Positions 1 to 6,428 of a stretch of DNA of 45,651 nt are shown in pieces; positions within the stretch are counted from its first letter, which is position 1; each line of letters begins with the position of its first letter. Position numbers and translations under genes: made by a program. The notes beneath the pieces are model-generated. The model did not search any database, was not told the origin of the DNA, and was given only the letters and a program-made list of their open reading frames with translations. The stretch comes from a virus, in the IMG/VR virus record IMGVR_UViG_3300017720_000012, positions 1 through 45,651 of that record; one strand, written 5' to 3'.

Positions 1-8
1 ATACTCAT
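1..8 (-). CDS. 5' end of a leftward gene, cut by the window edge
   Basis: Only the ATG and the next codon and a half lie in the window. A GGAG ribosome binding site sits about 9 nt upstream, and a perfect sigma70 promoter at 101-129 points into it. The product cannot be judged. Confidence 0.35.
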
Positions 9-11
9 TTT

Positions 12-41
12 TTATCTCCATAATTCCTTTTCAGTAAACAT
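12..41 (-). CDS. possible 9-codon leader ORF
   Basis: ATG to TAA encodes MFTEKELWR. It is preceded by AAAGGAGATGTGA, a strong ribosome binding site, and lies on the leader of the transcript from the promoter at 101-129. It ends 3 nt before the next gene's start codon at 6-8, so it could be a leader peptide coupling translation to that gene. It may equally be chance. Confidence 0.25.
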   Translation of the reverse strand: MFTEKELWR

Positions 42-100
42 TCACATCTCCTTTCGGTAGATGCACCAATACGCAAGTGAAACCTATCACTTACAAAATA

Positions 101-129
101 ATTATATCAAATTTTTAACTCGGTGTCAA
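101..129 (-). promoter_or_regulatory. sigma70 promoter, leftward
   Basis: On the minus strand TTGACA (124-129), a 17 nt spacer and TATAAT (101-106) form a consensus promoter. The -35 box is the end of a 16-nt motif, AAAATAGTTCTTGACA (124-139), repeated at other promoters of this genome. It serves the gene leaving the left edge. Confidence 0.8.
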
Positions 130-132
130 GAA

Positions 133-279
133 CTATTTTTCAGAGTCATCGAAAGTAAGTAATCCTTCTTCTTCTAAATAGTCTATCGTCCCTCGTATTC
201 CGATTTGCTTCCCAATCATGTATGCCATTCCAATGCTCATGATTAAAAAGATTATGTAGCTTATGTCATTTTCATTCAT
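133..279 (-). CDS. small single-span membrane protein, 48 aa
   Basis: ATG to TAG, 48 residues. Residues about 6-22 form one hydrophobic segment (SYIIFLIMSIGMAYMIG), followed by an acidic tail containing GTIDYLEEEGLLTFDD. Small membrane proteins of this form are common in marine phages; the function is unknown. A promoter at 286-314 places its -10 box exactly 6 nt before the ATG, and there is no ribosome binding site in that gap, so the mRNA is predicted to be leaderless. The stop codon lies inside the conserved promoter motif of the next leftward promoter. Translation supports the call; no family was identified. Confidence 0.6.
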   Translation of the reverse strand: MNENDISYIIFLIMSIGMAYMIGKQIGIRGTIDYLEEEGLLTFDDSEK

Positions 280-285
280 ATACAT

Positions 286-314
286 ATTATAGCAACTTTG
301 TAACCTGAAGTCAA
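286..314 (-). promoter_or_regulatory. sigma70 promoter for a leaderless gene, leftward
   Basis: TTGACT (309-314), a 17 nt spacer and TATAAT (286-291) on the minus strand. The ATG of the 133-279 gene starts 6 nt after the -10 box, where transcription itself should start. Confidence 0.75.
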
Positions 315-345
315 GGTAAATCTATACCAATGGTTAATATATTTC

Positions 346-374
346 TTGACACTACCTGTTATTTTTGTTATAAT
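346..374 (+). promoter_or_regulatory. sigma70 promoter for a leaderless gene, rightward
   Basis: TTGACA (346-351), a 17 nt spacer and TATAAT (369-374). The ATG at 381 is 6 nt beyond the -10 box, so the transcript should begin at or next to the start codon. This decides the start of the nuclease-like gene; a start at 330 would lie upstream of its own promoter. Confidence 0.8.
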
Positions 375-380
375 AGTTGT

Positions 381-833
381 ATGAAATATAAAGAAACAAT
401 CGAATTATTAAGAAAAGTATATGAAACACTCCCCGAGGGCGTTAACCTAACAAAAGGTGGCATTGGAGAACTTGCACTTGCTCATCATCTAGGACACACA
501 CTAGTTGATGGAGATAAAGGTGCAGACGCTGAGGATGATGATGGCAAATTATACGAATACAAAGTATCAGCTACGAATCAATTTAATTTTAATTTTCAGA
601 ACAGATACACGAACTCTTCCAAGTGGGAAGATAGAATAGAAAACTATATGAACAAACTAGAAGGTGCGTATGTTGCACTGCATGAAGGTATCGACATAGT
701 CGAAGTTGCTTACTGTGATGCTCAGGTTCTCAAAAAATATTTGCTGAACCATTTTGCAAACACTACTGGAGCGCAGCTGAACAAGAACTTTAGAATGAAA
801 GCATTTAAGGAACTCGGAGAAAATAGTTCTTGA
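381..833 (+). CDS. PD-(D/E)XK nuclease-like protein, 150 aa
   Basis: The start at 381 is chosen because a consensus promoter lies immediately upstream. The N-terminal half has the layout of a restriction-endonuclease-fold nuclease: a helix with Glu30 (GGIGELALAHHLG), then Asp49, then a strand with Glu59 and Lys61 (KLYEYKVS), giving D-x9-E-x-K. The rest is mixed helix and strand with no recognised domain. Family knowledge: this signature binds metal in type II restriction enzymes and many phage nucleases that cut DNA. No methylase partner is nearby, so a stand-alone host- or rival-DNA nuclease is the main guess. The stop codon overlaps the next promoter's -35 box. Confidence 0.6.
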   Translation: MKYKETIELLRKVYETLPEGVNLTKGGIGELALAHHLGHTLVDGDKGADAEDDDGKLYEYKVSATNQFNFNFQNRYTNSSKWEDRIENYMNKLEGAYVALHEGIDIVEVAYCDAQVLKKYLLNHFANTTGAQLNKNFRMKAFKELGENSS

Positions 834-858
834 CTTTTACTTCAAAAGCGAGTATAAT
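830..858 (+). promoter_or_regulatory. sigma70 promoter for a leaderless gene, rightward
   Basis: TTGACT (830-835), a 17 nt spacer and TATAAT (853-858). The motif AAAATAGTTCTTGACT at 820-835 matches the repeated promoter box. The ATG at 865 follows the -10 box by 6 nt. Confidence 0.8.
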
Positions 859-864
859 ATACCT

Positions 865-1038
865 ATGAATAAATGGACAACAGAGGAAGTAGACTTTCTG
901 AAACGGCACTATAATGTAATGCCGATAGAGGAACTCACTCGCAAATTGGGCAGAAGTGAAGATTCCATCATATCTAAAGTTTACTACTTAAGAAAGAGAG
1001 GTTGGACATTCAATCGGAGGACAGATGCCCAGCGTTAA
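865..1038 (+). CDS. SANT/HTH-like DNA-binding protein, 57 aa
   Basis: The translation begins MNKWTTEEVDFLKRHYNVM and continues with ELTRKLGRSEDSI and LRKRGW. The pattern W-T-x-E-E-x-x-F-L, then L-x-R-S-x-x-S-I, then L-R-K-R-G-W resembles SANT/Myb-like or GcrA-like helix-turn-helix domains found as DNA readers in phage homing nucleases and regulators. The whole protein is one such domain, so it is probably a small regulator. It shares the RSxxSIxxKxxxLxRxG theme with the regulators at 1919-2227 and 6775-7086. The transcript is predicted to be leaderless. It overlaps bS21 by 14 nt, so the two are probably co-transcribed. Confidence 0.65.
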   Translation: MNKWTTEEVDFLKRHYNVMPIEELTRKLGRSEDSIISKVYYLRKRGWTFNRRTDAQR

Positions 1039-1258
1039 TCTAAAAGGCATGTCCTTCGAGAAAGGACTTCGTATATTCCGTAAAAAATGTCAACGAGCAG
1101 AAATCAAAGAGCGTTGCAGAGAGAAAGAATACTACGAAAAACCCAATGCTAAAAGAAATCAAATGAACAATTACAGGAAGCGTTCACGAGAGTTGGACAA
1201 ACGAAAGGAACTACAACTCGCTATGAAAAAGAAATTGTCAATGAGAGTTCGTCCTTAA
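1025..1258 (+). CDS. rpsU: small ribosomal subunit protein bS21
   Basis: 77 residues. The N-terminal part reads SFEKGLRIFRKKCQRAEI, then CREKEYYEKP and a basic tail, matching the bS21 signature (FE-x-ALR-x-F-x-R-x-C-x-x-A-G-x, R-x-x-E-Y-Y-E-K-P, K-R). bS21 helps 30S subunits start translation. Phage-encoded bS21 is established in marine phages and is thought to replace the host copy and favour phage mRNAs. A GGAGG site about 6 nt before the ATG fixes the start. It overlaps the preceding SANT-like gene. In this genome, with several predicted leaderless mRNAs, a phage-modified 30S initiation step is a suggestive but unproven link. Confidence 0.85.
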   Translation: MPSVNLKGMSFEKGLRIFRKKCQRAEIKERCREKEYYEKPNAKRNQMNNYRKRSRELDKRKELQLAMKKKLSMRVRP

Positions 1259-1376
1259 CGAAAAACATCTGTCGAATATCCTTTGACAACACAACTAGAT
1301 AACATCAGTGAAAATATTTTATTGCAATCAAAACCTACCCGAACACCATATTTCAATTACCCGAGAAAAACAGTTC

Positions 1377-1405
1377 TTGCATTCTGTTGAAAATCATGGT
1401 ATAAT
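1377..1405 (+). promoter_or_regulatory. sigma70 promoter with no gene downstream
   Basis: TTGCAT (1377-1382), a 17 nt spacer and TATAAT (1400-1405); the upstream sequence AAAACAGTTCTTGCAT is 14/16 to the repeated promoter box. No ORF of note follows on this strand, only a stretch with nested inverted repeats, so it probably makes a small RNA. Confidence 0.65.
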
Positions 1406-1411
1406 ATTATC

Positions 1412-1560
1412 ATAAATTTTGATAGTTAATCATTACAAACCACCGATTACAGTCGCTTACCTAATCTTATGCTAAGAGCTTGAACGAAGCGAAGCGAGAG
1501 TGAAAGCGAGCATACTAAATAGGTAAATGTAGACTGTTAATTGTGTAAACTACATCAACT
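1412..1560 (+). ncRNA. candidate small structured RNA
   Basis: This gene-free stretch follows a promoter. Three nested stems can be read: ACAGTC (1449-1454) with GACTGT (1532-1537), TTACCTA (1457-1463) with TAGGTAA (1520-1526), and TATGCT (1468-1473) with AGCATA (1509-1514). The apical loop holds a purine-rich GAAGCGAAGCGAGAG-like tract. No clear T-run terminator follows and no known RNA family is recognised. The rest of 1259-1720 holds nothing further that I can support except the convergent terminator near 1675. Confidence 0.5.
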
Positions 1561-1674
1561 ATTGAAAAGTCAAATACCTCAATTCTGGGGTTTAACAATC
1601 CAACATAAAAACGCAATTACTACAAAACCTTTCCAAACTACACCAACTTCCACCAATCCAAAATTTTTAAGACA

Positions 1675-1700
1675 ATAAAAAAGGGACTAAGTTGTCCCTC
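1675..1700 (-). terminator. terminator of the 1.7-5.3 kb leftward operon
   Basis: On the minus strand AGGGAC-loop-GTCCCT (1682-1699) is followed by a run of T. It lies 22 nt after the last gene of the operon. Confidence 0.8.
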
Positions 1701-1721
1701 TCTTACACAAGTTTTTCCTAG

Positions 1722-1922
1722 TTAGAACCAACCATCTTTAGACCTTGGTACATTCTTATCTTGAACCATTCTTAGTTTTCTTACTGTTATGGTTTCTCTA
1801 TGACCATCTCCAAACTTTAGTCTTGCTTTGACCCCGCTGGGACTGTCAACAAGTCCTAACACTTCTGCATACTTGCCATGCTTATCAGCTAATGCTGTTT
1901 CTAGTATTTTTGCTACTCTCAT
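1722..1922 (-). CDS. hypothetical protein, 66 aa
   Basis: Last gene of the leftward operon. The core, VLGLVDSPSGVKARLKFGDG followed by RETITVRKLRMV, looks like a small beta-barrel (SH3/KOW-like) fold, but that is only a pattern impression. Its ATG overlaps the TGA of the upstream regulator gene (ATGA), indicating translational coupling. It may assist the regulator. No family is recognised. Confidence 0.6.
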   Translation of the reverse strand: MRVAKILETALADKHGKYAEVLGLVDSPSGVKARLKFGDGHRETITVRKLRMVQDKNVPRSKDGWF

Positions 1923-2227
1923 ATCGACTCCTTTAAAATTTTTAATACTGATTTTGGTGCTTTCTCTAACCCCGCTAGGGCTTCGTTTTGTAACTCTAAC
2001 AATGTTTCTAAGTCTTGCACTAATTCTAGTTTTGTTATTGGTTTCTCTCCAGTTTTGGTAGTATACTCTGTTTTCCTATACACTCCTTCCCTACTCAATT
2101 TACCTATTATAGATTTTACACTCTTGTCTAGTTCATTTGCTAGATTCTCTACTGTTTCTCTATCAGGGTTAAGTCTGTATTGGTTTACAATATATTCTAC
2201 TTGGTCTTGTGTGTAATTTATAGCCAT
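1919..2227 (-). CDS. small HTH regulator-like protein, 102 aa (paralogue of 6775-7086)
   Basis: The N-terminal half has a predicted helix-turn-helix: YTQDQVEYIVNQYRLNP, then RETVENLANEL, then KSVKSIIGKLSREGVY. The protein at 6775-7086 has the same framework (NPSRETVDELA, SIIAKLSREGVY) and the same linker (TTKxGE). The C-terminal ~40 residues (KLELVQDLETLL...) match a module also found in the proteins at 7639-7791 and 10612-10782. It is probably a DNA-binding regulator with a protein-binding tail. This is inference; no named family was assigned. Confidence 0.6.
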   Translation of the reverse strand: MAINYTQDQVEYIVNQYRLNPDRETVENLANELDKSVKSIIGKLSREGVYRKTEYTTKTGEKPITKLELVQDLETLLELQNEALAGLEKAPKSVLKILKESI

Positions 2228-2367
2228 AAGTTATCCTCCCACTTTTGTATTAGCAGTCTGACCTGCATTTCACTTACACCCCATTCATCTGCTGCTACTC
2301 TGATTGCCTCATCGTTTCCGTACTGCTTTTCCCAAGCATAGAATTGGTACTCTCTATCTTCTTTCAT
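2218..2367 (-). CDS. hypothetical protein, 49 aa
   Basis: ATG to TAA, 49 residues, starting MKEDREYQFYAWEKQYGNDE. The centre (AIRVAADEWGVSEMQVRLLI) looks like one helix-turn-helix unit, so a small DNA-binding role is possible. It overlaps the upstream gene by 14 nt and the downstream gene by 10 nt, as is normal in this compact operon. No family is recognised. Confidence 0.5.
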   Translation of the reverse strand: MKEDREYQFYAWEKQYGNDEAIRVAADEWGVSEMQVRLLIQKWEDNLWL

Positions 2368-2638
2368 ACGCTTTAGCTCTCCCATACTCATCAATTAGTT
2401 CATTTGGTGTCATTTCTTTACCAAAGTATACTATACTGCCATCCTCTAGTTTTCTCTGAATTAGTCCACTATTGTAAGATACATCTAATACACTTTTACC
2501 ACCCTCAGTGTCCTGAGGTCTATTATCATACCACATCGAACTGAAACTATGGGCATGGATTTCTTTCACTCCTTTTGCCCACTTTTCTGCTTCTAGCAAT
2601 ATGCGTTGTCTTTCTACTAGTTCGTCATACTGTCCCAT
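2354..2638 (-). CDS. hypothetical protein, 94 aa
   Basis: 94 residues, charged, no signal peptide or membrane segment, soluble mixed alpha/beta appearance (VLDVSYNSGLIQRKLEDGS). Its ATG overlaps the stop of the 41-aa upstream ORF (TAATG), a coupling arrangement. Function unknown. Confidence 0.6.
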   Translation of the reverse strand: MGQYDELVERQRILLEAEKWAKGVKEIHAHSFSSMWYDNRPQDTEGGKSVLDVSYNSGLIQRKLEDGSIVYFGKEMTPNELIDEYGRAKAYERR

Positions 2639-2763
2639 TATGTGTTATCTCCATCTCTGTAAACCACATCATGCTTAGCAAATATTTTGTTTGCTTGTCT
2701 TTGAAATGACCTCTCAATCACTCCGTCAATCCAATCTCTTAGAATTTTTCTTAGTTTACCCAA
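2638..2763 (-). CDS. hypothetical protein, 41 aa, TTG start
   Basis: A TTG codon 6 nt after AGGAGAG opens a 41-codon frame (LRKILRDWIDGVIERSF...). It fills the gap between two operon genes and overlaps both, which supports it. Basic and amphipathic. No family is recognised. Confidence 0.45.
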   Translation of the reverse strand: MGKLRKILRDWIDGVIERSFQRQANKIFAKHDVVYRDGDNT

Positions 2764-3395
2764 TTTAACTCTCCTGTATCAAAGAAGTTATAAACCATTT
2801 CGTCTACACACTCACTAGGAACTAATCCTGTTGCTTTGTATTCTTCCCACCAGTCAAAGTCATCATCAGATACATCACATTTTAACTTTTCTTCTAGTAG
2901 TTCGGTTAACTCACCACCATCTAAATAGTTCTCACTGTGCATACAATACCATTCTCCTTCTTCACTGTATGTTTCAAAGTCATCTACTCCTACAAAGTTT
3001 CTGAACTCATCTTCATATGTCATTTTTGCACTAAGTTCTATACCAAATCTATTACTGGCATACTCTAGCATGTTCTCTACCATTGCAACAGGCTGTGACC
3101 AAGCACTGTGTCCAGTAATCATGTTATGTTCCCACTCTTCAATACAAACCCACTTTGCCCCACAGTTGTTTACATACCAATCCCATGAATTTTTAATCCA
3201 ACCTTCATCATCATACTCTTTATCGAGATTAGACATGAAAGGTTGCTCATGGACTTCTACTAACTCAACCATTTTAATTGGTGGTTCGTTTTCGTCCCAA
3301 TGAGGTCTTTCTGTTTCTTCGCTTTTGAACAAGCATGAGTGCTGTTCCTCTGTTATCCCCTCTATAGAGATATTAAAATATACATGATTTGCCAT
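2751..3395 (-). CDS. Api92-like (DUF1281-type) phage protein, 214 aa
   Basis: The protein begins MANHVYFNISIEG, continues with SWDWYVNNCGAKWV and later GHSAWSQPVAMVENML. This order (MANHVxNxLxxxG, W-x-x-x-N-x-G-x-K-W, T/S-A-W-S-x-P) resembles the Api92-like ferredoxin-fold proteins of phages and mobile elements, whose role is unknown. It is strongly acidic in its C-terminal half. Its start overlaps the stop of the MazG-like gene by one base. Assignment is by motif memory only. Confidence 0.55.
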   Translation of the reverse strand: MANHVYFNISIEGITEEQHSCLFKSEETERPHWDENEPPIKMVELVEVHEQPFMSNLDKEYDDEGWIKNSWDWYVNNCGAKWVCIEEWEHNMITGHSAWSQPVAMVENMLEYASNRFGIELSAKMTYEDEFRNFVGVDDFETYSEEGEWYCMHSENYLDGGELTELLEEKLKCDVSDDDFDWWEEYKATGLVPSECVDEMVYNFFDTGELNWVN

Positions 3396-3829
3396 TATAT
3401 GTCCCCCTTTTCTCTGACTTCACTTCTAATTACTTCAAAACCATTCGGATATCTACTCTCTAGTTTCCTAATGTTTTCATCCATTACTTCATCAGGTGTA
3501 AAACCTAATGCTTTGCATCCTTGAACCCAATACCATAATACATCACCGAGTTCTCGTTTCATATGGAAAATCTCATCGCTTTTGAACTTGCTATCTGACT
3601 GAAATACCTTTTTCTTCACTACTTCTGCAAATTCTCCACTCTCTGCCATCATTCCTATCAGGGCAGTCATCAATCTTGCCATATCTACTTCTTGTTCTAG
3701 CACTTCACCACCTTGCATTGTGTAGTTTCCTCGTAGATAGTCCATTCTATCACACATTTTGCTAGTATCTTTACTTGTTGCCGATGTACAACTATCAACA
3801 AACCTAGCATAGTCATTAATTTTACTCAT
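3395..3829 (-). CDS. mazG: MazG-like nucleotide pyrophosphohydrolase, 144 aa
   Basis: The motif pair typical of all-alpha NTP pyrophosphatases is present: E-x-x-E in MMAESGEFAEVVKK and E-x-x-D in MKRELGDVLWYWVQG. The C-terminal NIRKLESRYPNGFE also fits MazG-like proteins. Such enzymes hydrolyse (d)NTPs or alarmone-like nucleotides to monophosphates and are widespread in marine phages, where they were proposed to alter host nucleotide pools or ppGpp. It has one MazG-type domain, about half of bacterial MazG. It lies in the early-looking leftward operon. Confidence 0.8.
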   Translation of the reverse strand: MSKINDYARFVDSCTSATSKDTSKMCDRMDYLRGNYTMQGGEVLEQEVDMARLMTALIGMMAESGEFAEVVKKKVFQSDSKFKSDEIFHMKRELGDVLWYWVQGCKALGFTPDEVMDENIRKLESRYPNGFEVIRSEVREKGDI

Positions 3830-4086
3830 TATGCTACACCTCCACTAATTTTAGATATAAATTTGTCTATTTTCTCTACATCTTCGACTTTGAACTTGTT
3901 TCCAAGTATCAAATCCTTACTGGATAACACTCTACCATCTGCTAATTCGACATCCATGTGTTCTACACTGTTTCGTGCAGGACATTCCCAATGTTCATAC
4001 TTCTTAGAAGTGCCTTCGGGGTATCGAATTGCTACTATTGTGCTACCATTTGCTTTCATTCCCACTTTATAATGTTTACTTGCCAA
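3829..4086 (-). CDS. hypothetical protein, 85 aa
   Basis: 85 residues, soluble, with a mixed strand-rich N-terminal part (YKVGMKANGSTIVAIRYPEG) and a basic C-terminal helix. Its stop shares a base with the start of the MazG-like gene, so the two are coupled. Function unknown. Confidence 0.6.
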   Translation of the reverse strand: MASKHYKVGMKANGSTIVAIRYPEGTSKKYEHWECPARNSVEHMDVELADGRVLSSKDLILGNKFKVEDVEKIDKFISKISGGVA

Positions 4087-4360
4087 TGTCTTTCACTTCT
4101 CCTTTTGGTATCACTTGATAAGCACCTTTGTTGTAAGCAATCGATACCGTATATTGCTTACTGATGTCTTGTTTATATGAATTATCTACAGGCACAGCAT
4201 ATTCCCCAATAGGTGCACTGGCGTAGATATCTTCTTCCTTTTTAAATTGTTTCTTTGCTTGTTTCGCAAACTGAGGCGTCGCTTTCTTACTCTTGTAAAG
4301 ATGCGATACTTTTCTCTTGCGACCAAACTGGTCGTATTGCATACTACCTTTCTTCATCAC
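4076..4360 (-). CDS. hypothetical basic protein, 94 aa
   Basis: The N-terminal half is Lys/Arg rich (FGRKRKVSHLYKSKKATP, KQAKKQFKKEE) and the C-terminal half is strand-like (YTVSIAYNKGAYQVIPKGEV). It overlaps both neighbours. No family is recognised; nucleic-acid contact through the basic half is possible. Confidence 0.55.
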   Translation of the reverse strand: MMKKGSMQYDQFGRKRKVSHLYKSKKATPQFAKQAKKQFKKEEDIYASAPIGEYAVPVDNSYKQDISKQYTVSIAYNKGAYQVIPKGEVKDIGK

Positions 4361-4580
4361 TTTCTCCTTTTAAATTAATTTGATTTAGTTCACATACTCG
4401 ATTTAACAGGGATTCATACTCTGCTGTTAACTCGACTATATGTTCATTTAATGCTTCAAGGTCATCGAGGCACAGTTTGATTTCTTCTTCCTGATGCCTC
4501 AAATCTCTCACTAAGCGTTGTATCTCAGTCCTTTCAATAGGAAAGCGTATTATATTACCCACGCCAGTCATCCCTGTCAT
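4344..4580 (-). CDS. coiled-coil hypothetical protein, 78 aa
   Basis: It begins MTGMTGVGNIIRFPIERTE, followed by a long heptad-rich helix (residues about 20-68; LRHQEEEIKLCLDDLEALNE). Proteins opening with a N-x-I-R-F-P motif followed by a coiled coil occur in marine phages; their role is unknown. The start could be M1 or M4. It overlaps the 26-aa membrane peptide upstream. Confidence 0.6.
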   Translation of the reverse strand: MTGMTGVGNIIRFPIERTEIQRLVRDLRHQEEEIKLCLDDLEALNEHIVELTAEYESLLNRVCELNQINLKGESDEER

Positions 4581-4635
4581 TGAAATACATATACACTAAG
4601 AACATTGCTACTAATAATAATACTGTTAAATCCAT
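4555..4635 (-). CDS. small membrane peptide, 26 aa
   Basis: MDLTVLLLVAMFLVYMYFND followed by RDDWRG. One hydrophobic span covers residues 2-18. It overlaps genes on both sides, as expected for a real operon member, but the length makes the call uncertain. Confidence 0.4.
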   Translation of the reverse strand: MDLTVLLLVAMFLVYMYFNDRDDWRG

Positions 4636-4754
4636 TCTATCACTCCACCCAATAGGATAAAGAATAATACTGTATAACCGAACAGTATGAGGAACCACTC
4701 TGTTGCATCTTCGCTGTCAAACGGTTCCCACATTGCGTCTAGTAATTTTTTCAT
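4626..4754 (-). CDS. small membrane protein, 42 aa
   Basis: MKKLLDAMWEPFDSEDATEW is followed by one transmembrane segment (FLILFGYTVLFFILLGGVI). ATG overlaps the TGA of the upstream gene, and the stop overlaps the next start region. Membrane topology is clear; function unknown. Confidence 0.55.
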   Translation of the reverse strand: MKKLLDAMWEPFDSEDATEWFLILFGYTVLFFILLGGVIEWI

Positions 4755-5065
4755 CCACACACCTCGTCCCACTTTTGTGCGTCCACTGGTGTACGCATTG
4801 TTATCTTTACTTTTTTGTGGTTTGGTTTTGCTACTGTATAATCCAATGTAATACCTGCTCTACCTAGAATTGCCACTTTCTTTTTGAACTCTTGAAAGTC
4901 CTGTTGTGTTAGCATTGCTGTCTTCACTTGCCTTGCCCCCTGTATTTCTTGTAAGAACGCTTTTTGTTCTTGTTCATATTTATACTGAATGTGCCTCTGC
5001 CGTTGCCCTGTGAAGTTTTCTTCTTGTGCGACACATGATTTGTTCCCCATGCTCTCATTACACAC
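4751..5065 (-). CDS. hypothetical protein, 104 aa
   Basis: A helical N-terminal half (QRQRHIQYKYEQEQKAFLQE) is followed by an alpha/beta part with a basic strand (PNHKKVKITMRTPV). M6 is an alternative start. It overlaps the upstream gene by 8 nt. No family is recognised. Confidence 0.6.
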   Translation of the reverse strand: MCNESMGNKSCVAQEENFTGQRQRHIQYKYEQEQKAFLQEIQGARQVKTAMLTQQDFQEFKKKVAILGRAGITLDYTVAKPNHKKVKITMRTPVDAQKWDEVCG

Positions 5066-5276
5066 TCTCCTTAGTAGTCCACACTACTTCCACGCCTCGT
5101 CTAGCGAGTTCGTTTAGGCACTTCTGTCTTTGTTTTGGTTTGACATTGTGCTTGTTAATTTCTGAGAACAGTTCCTCTTTAGGAGTGTTCTTTAGATAGA
5201 AGTGTCTTTCTGGCAAGTTTCTTGCTGGAACTCCTCTCTTGTAAATCTTTTCACTTGGTTTAAATTTTGCTGGCAT
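5058..5276 (-). CDS. conserved phage protein, 72 aa, first gene of the operon
   Basis: The sequence MPAKFKPSEKIYKRG, then FYLKNTPKEELFSEIN and KPKQRQKCLNELARRGVEVV, resembles short proteins seen in marine myoviruses and siphoviruses with a K-P-K-x-R-Q-K-x-x-N-E-L-x-R-R-G ending. Function unknown; basic and probably nucleic-acid associated. A strong AAGGAGG site lies 6 nt before the ATG. Confidence 0.65.
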   Translation of the reverse strand: MPAKFKPSEKIYKRGVPARNLPERHFYLKNTPKEELFSEINKHNVKPKQRQKCLNELARRGVEVVWTTKESV

Positions 5277-5398
5277 GATGCCCTCCTTATAAATAATAGT
5301 TAATCTAGGTGGGGAGTCATTTCACTCCTCCCCTGCGCTTTCGGTTACGACCCCCACACTCATTATGTCGGAAAATGTGGTTTCCTTTTTCTTTTGAT
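5277..5398 (-). promoter_or_regulatory. structured 5' leader of the leftward operon
   Basis: The leader is about 120 nt long. CCACA (~5374-5378) can pair with TGTGG (~5353-5357), and GGGGAG with CTCCCC around 5311-5333. Two overlapping tiny reading frames occur: 13 codons from 5363, and ATGACTCCCCACCTAGATTAA behind GGAGGAG. A leader peptide or RNA-based control is possible, but no known riboswitch is recognised. Confidence 0.4.
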
Positions 5399-5404
5399 AC
5401 ATAT

Positions 5405-5433
5405 ATTATACTCACTTTTATCTTGTTTGTCAA
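5405..5433 (-). promoter_or_regulatory. sigma70 promoter of the 1.7-5.3 kb operon
   Basis: TTGACA (5428-5433), a 17 nt spacer and TATAAT (5405-5410) on the minus strand. The full box AAAATAGTTCTTGACA occupies 5428-5443, identical to that at 124-139. Confidence 0.85.
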
Positions 5434-5483
5434 GAACTATTTTAAATTAACATAAGAAATTTTGATGTTAACTTATTTGAGAC

Positions 5484-5511
5484 AAAAAAAGAGGGAACGC
5501 GCTGTTCCCTC
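5484..5511 (-). terminator. terminator of the candidate large RNA
   Basis: On the minus strand GAGGGAAC, a 5 nt loop and GTTCCCTC (5491-5511) are followed by seven T (5484-5490). Confidence 0.85.
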
Positions 5512-6422
5512 GAAAAAACTATTTGTTTTTTACTATCGCTGTCAGACTGATATCGGTCTACAACTTGGCATTACTCTCTATCTCGGATTGCTTTACTCGA
5601 AACCTCAACGATAGTGTATGCCTAACTGCAAGTGCGATACTTGGAATAGAGGTTGTATCGACCTTTCACTTGCTCACTCGATTGTTTTCCTCACTCATCA
5701 ATCGGTGTCTATTTCCTCTAAGTTGCTAACTGCCCCCAATGTCCCTACTACTTTGACAGGTAAACCTGAATCGCCGCGTGGGTTCTCACTCGCAGGTAGC
5801 GTGGAAGTCTCAACTAAAGTACATCATATGTTCCTCTAACTTCCTTGCCCTTGAAGTTTGCATCTATGCTCTCATTACTTGGTGGGTTTTGAAATTATCT
5901 CATACCTTGCACACTGAAATGTCAAACTGGTTTACTACTCGTTCTATGCTCTACTTCCTACTACCGAAACGGTTGAGGGTGTGGTATAGAATCAGCGTGG
6001 TTTCCTCACTCTGCGTGATATTCTCGATGTATCTACGCGTCAATCACGGTATGATTTACTGTTTTACCTGTGTAATTCATACTAATCCTCAGGACTTTAT
6101 AGTGCCAATACACTACTTGGAGAGCAGTCAACGAAATCGCTTACTACCTACTGCCCGAAAAAGGGACTTAGTGTAGGAATTACTGGCAGTTATCGTGCTT
6201 TTATACTCCCTTTACCGACAAGTCAATCGAAGATACACTCGCTTCCTGCTGCGGAGGATATGTCTGTATCTGACTCTCAAAAGCGGATATTGAACTCATC
6301 TAACGCTTTCTCTCAATATCTAACGAGCGTTCGGCAGTCATTTTATCGTGTCGCCACACTAGAAGTATCTTTAATGGCGTACTTCACTCCGTGTTTTGCT
6401 ATTCTTTTTTGTTTTTGAATAT
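5484..6422 (-). ncRNA. candidate large structured RNA, ~940 nt (GOLLD/ROOL-like in size and setting)
   Basis: A consensus promoter (6429-6457) and a strong terminator (5484-5511) bracket ~940 nt without a credible gene on the transcribed strand; its longest frame there is about 32 codons. Many local hairpins can be read on the minus strand: CAAGT/ACTTG, CGATTG/CAATCG, GGAAGT/ACTTCC, CGTGAT/ATCACG, ACTATCG/CGATAGT, ACCG/CGGT, CAGG/CCTG. The stretch also looks richer in G+C than the A+T-rich spacers around it. Giant phage RNAs of the GOLLD and ROOL classes have this size and often lie beside tRNAs; a tRNA-like element lies 240 nt upstream here. Homology to those classes was not tested. A plus-strand frame at 5778-6176 is probably chance. 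Confidence 0.6.
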
Positions 6423-6428
6423 AAGTAT

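Noticed and set aside
330-380. Upstream start for the nuclease-like gene
   Set aside because: The consensus promoter at 346-374 lies inside this extension and the ATG at 381 sits where transcription starts.
5778-6176. 132-codon plus-strand ORF inside the 5.5-6.4 kb region
   Set aside because: No ribosome site, odd composition, overlaps other frames, and runs opposite to a promoter-terminator pair that brackets a structured transcript.
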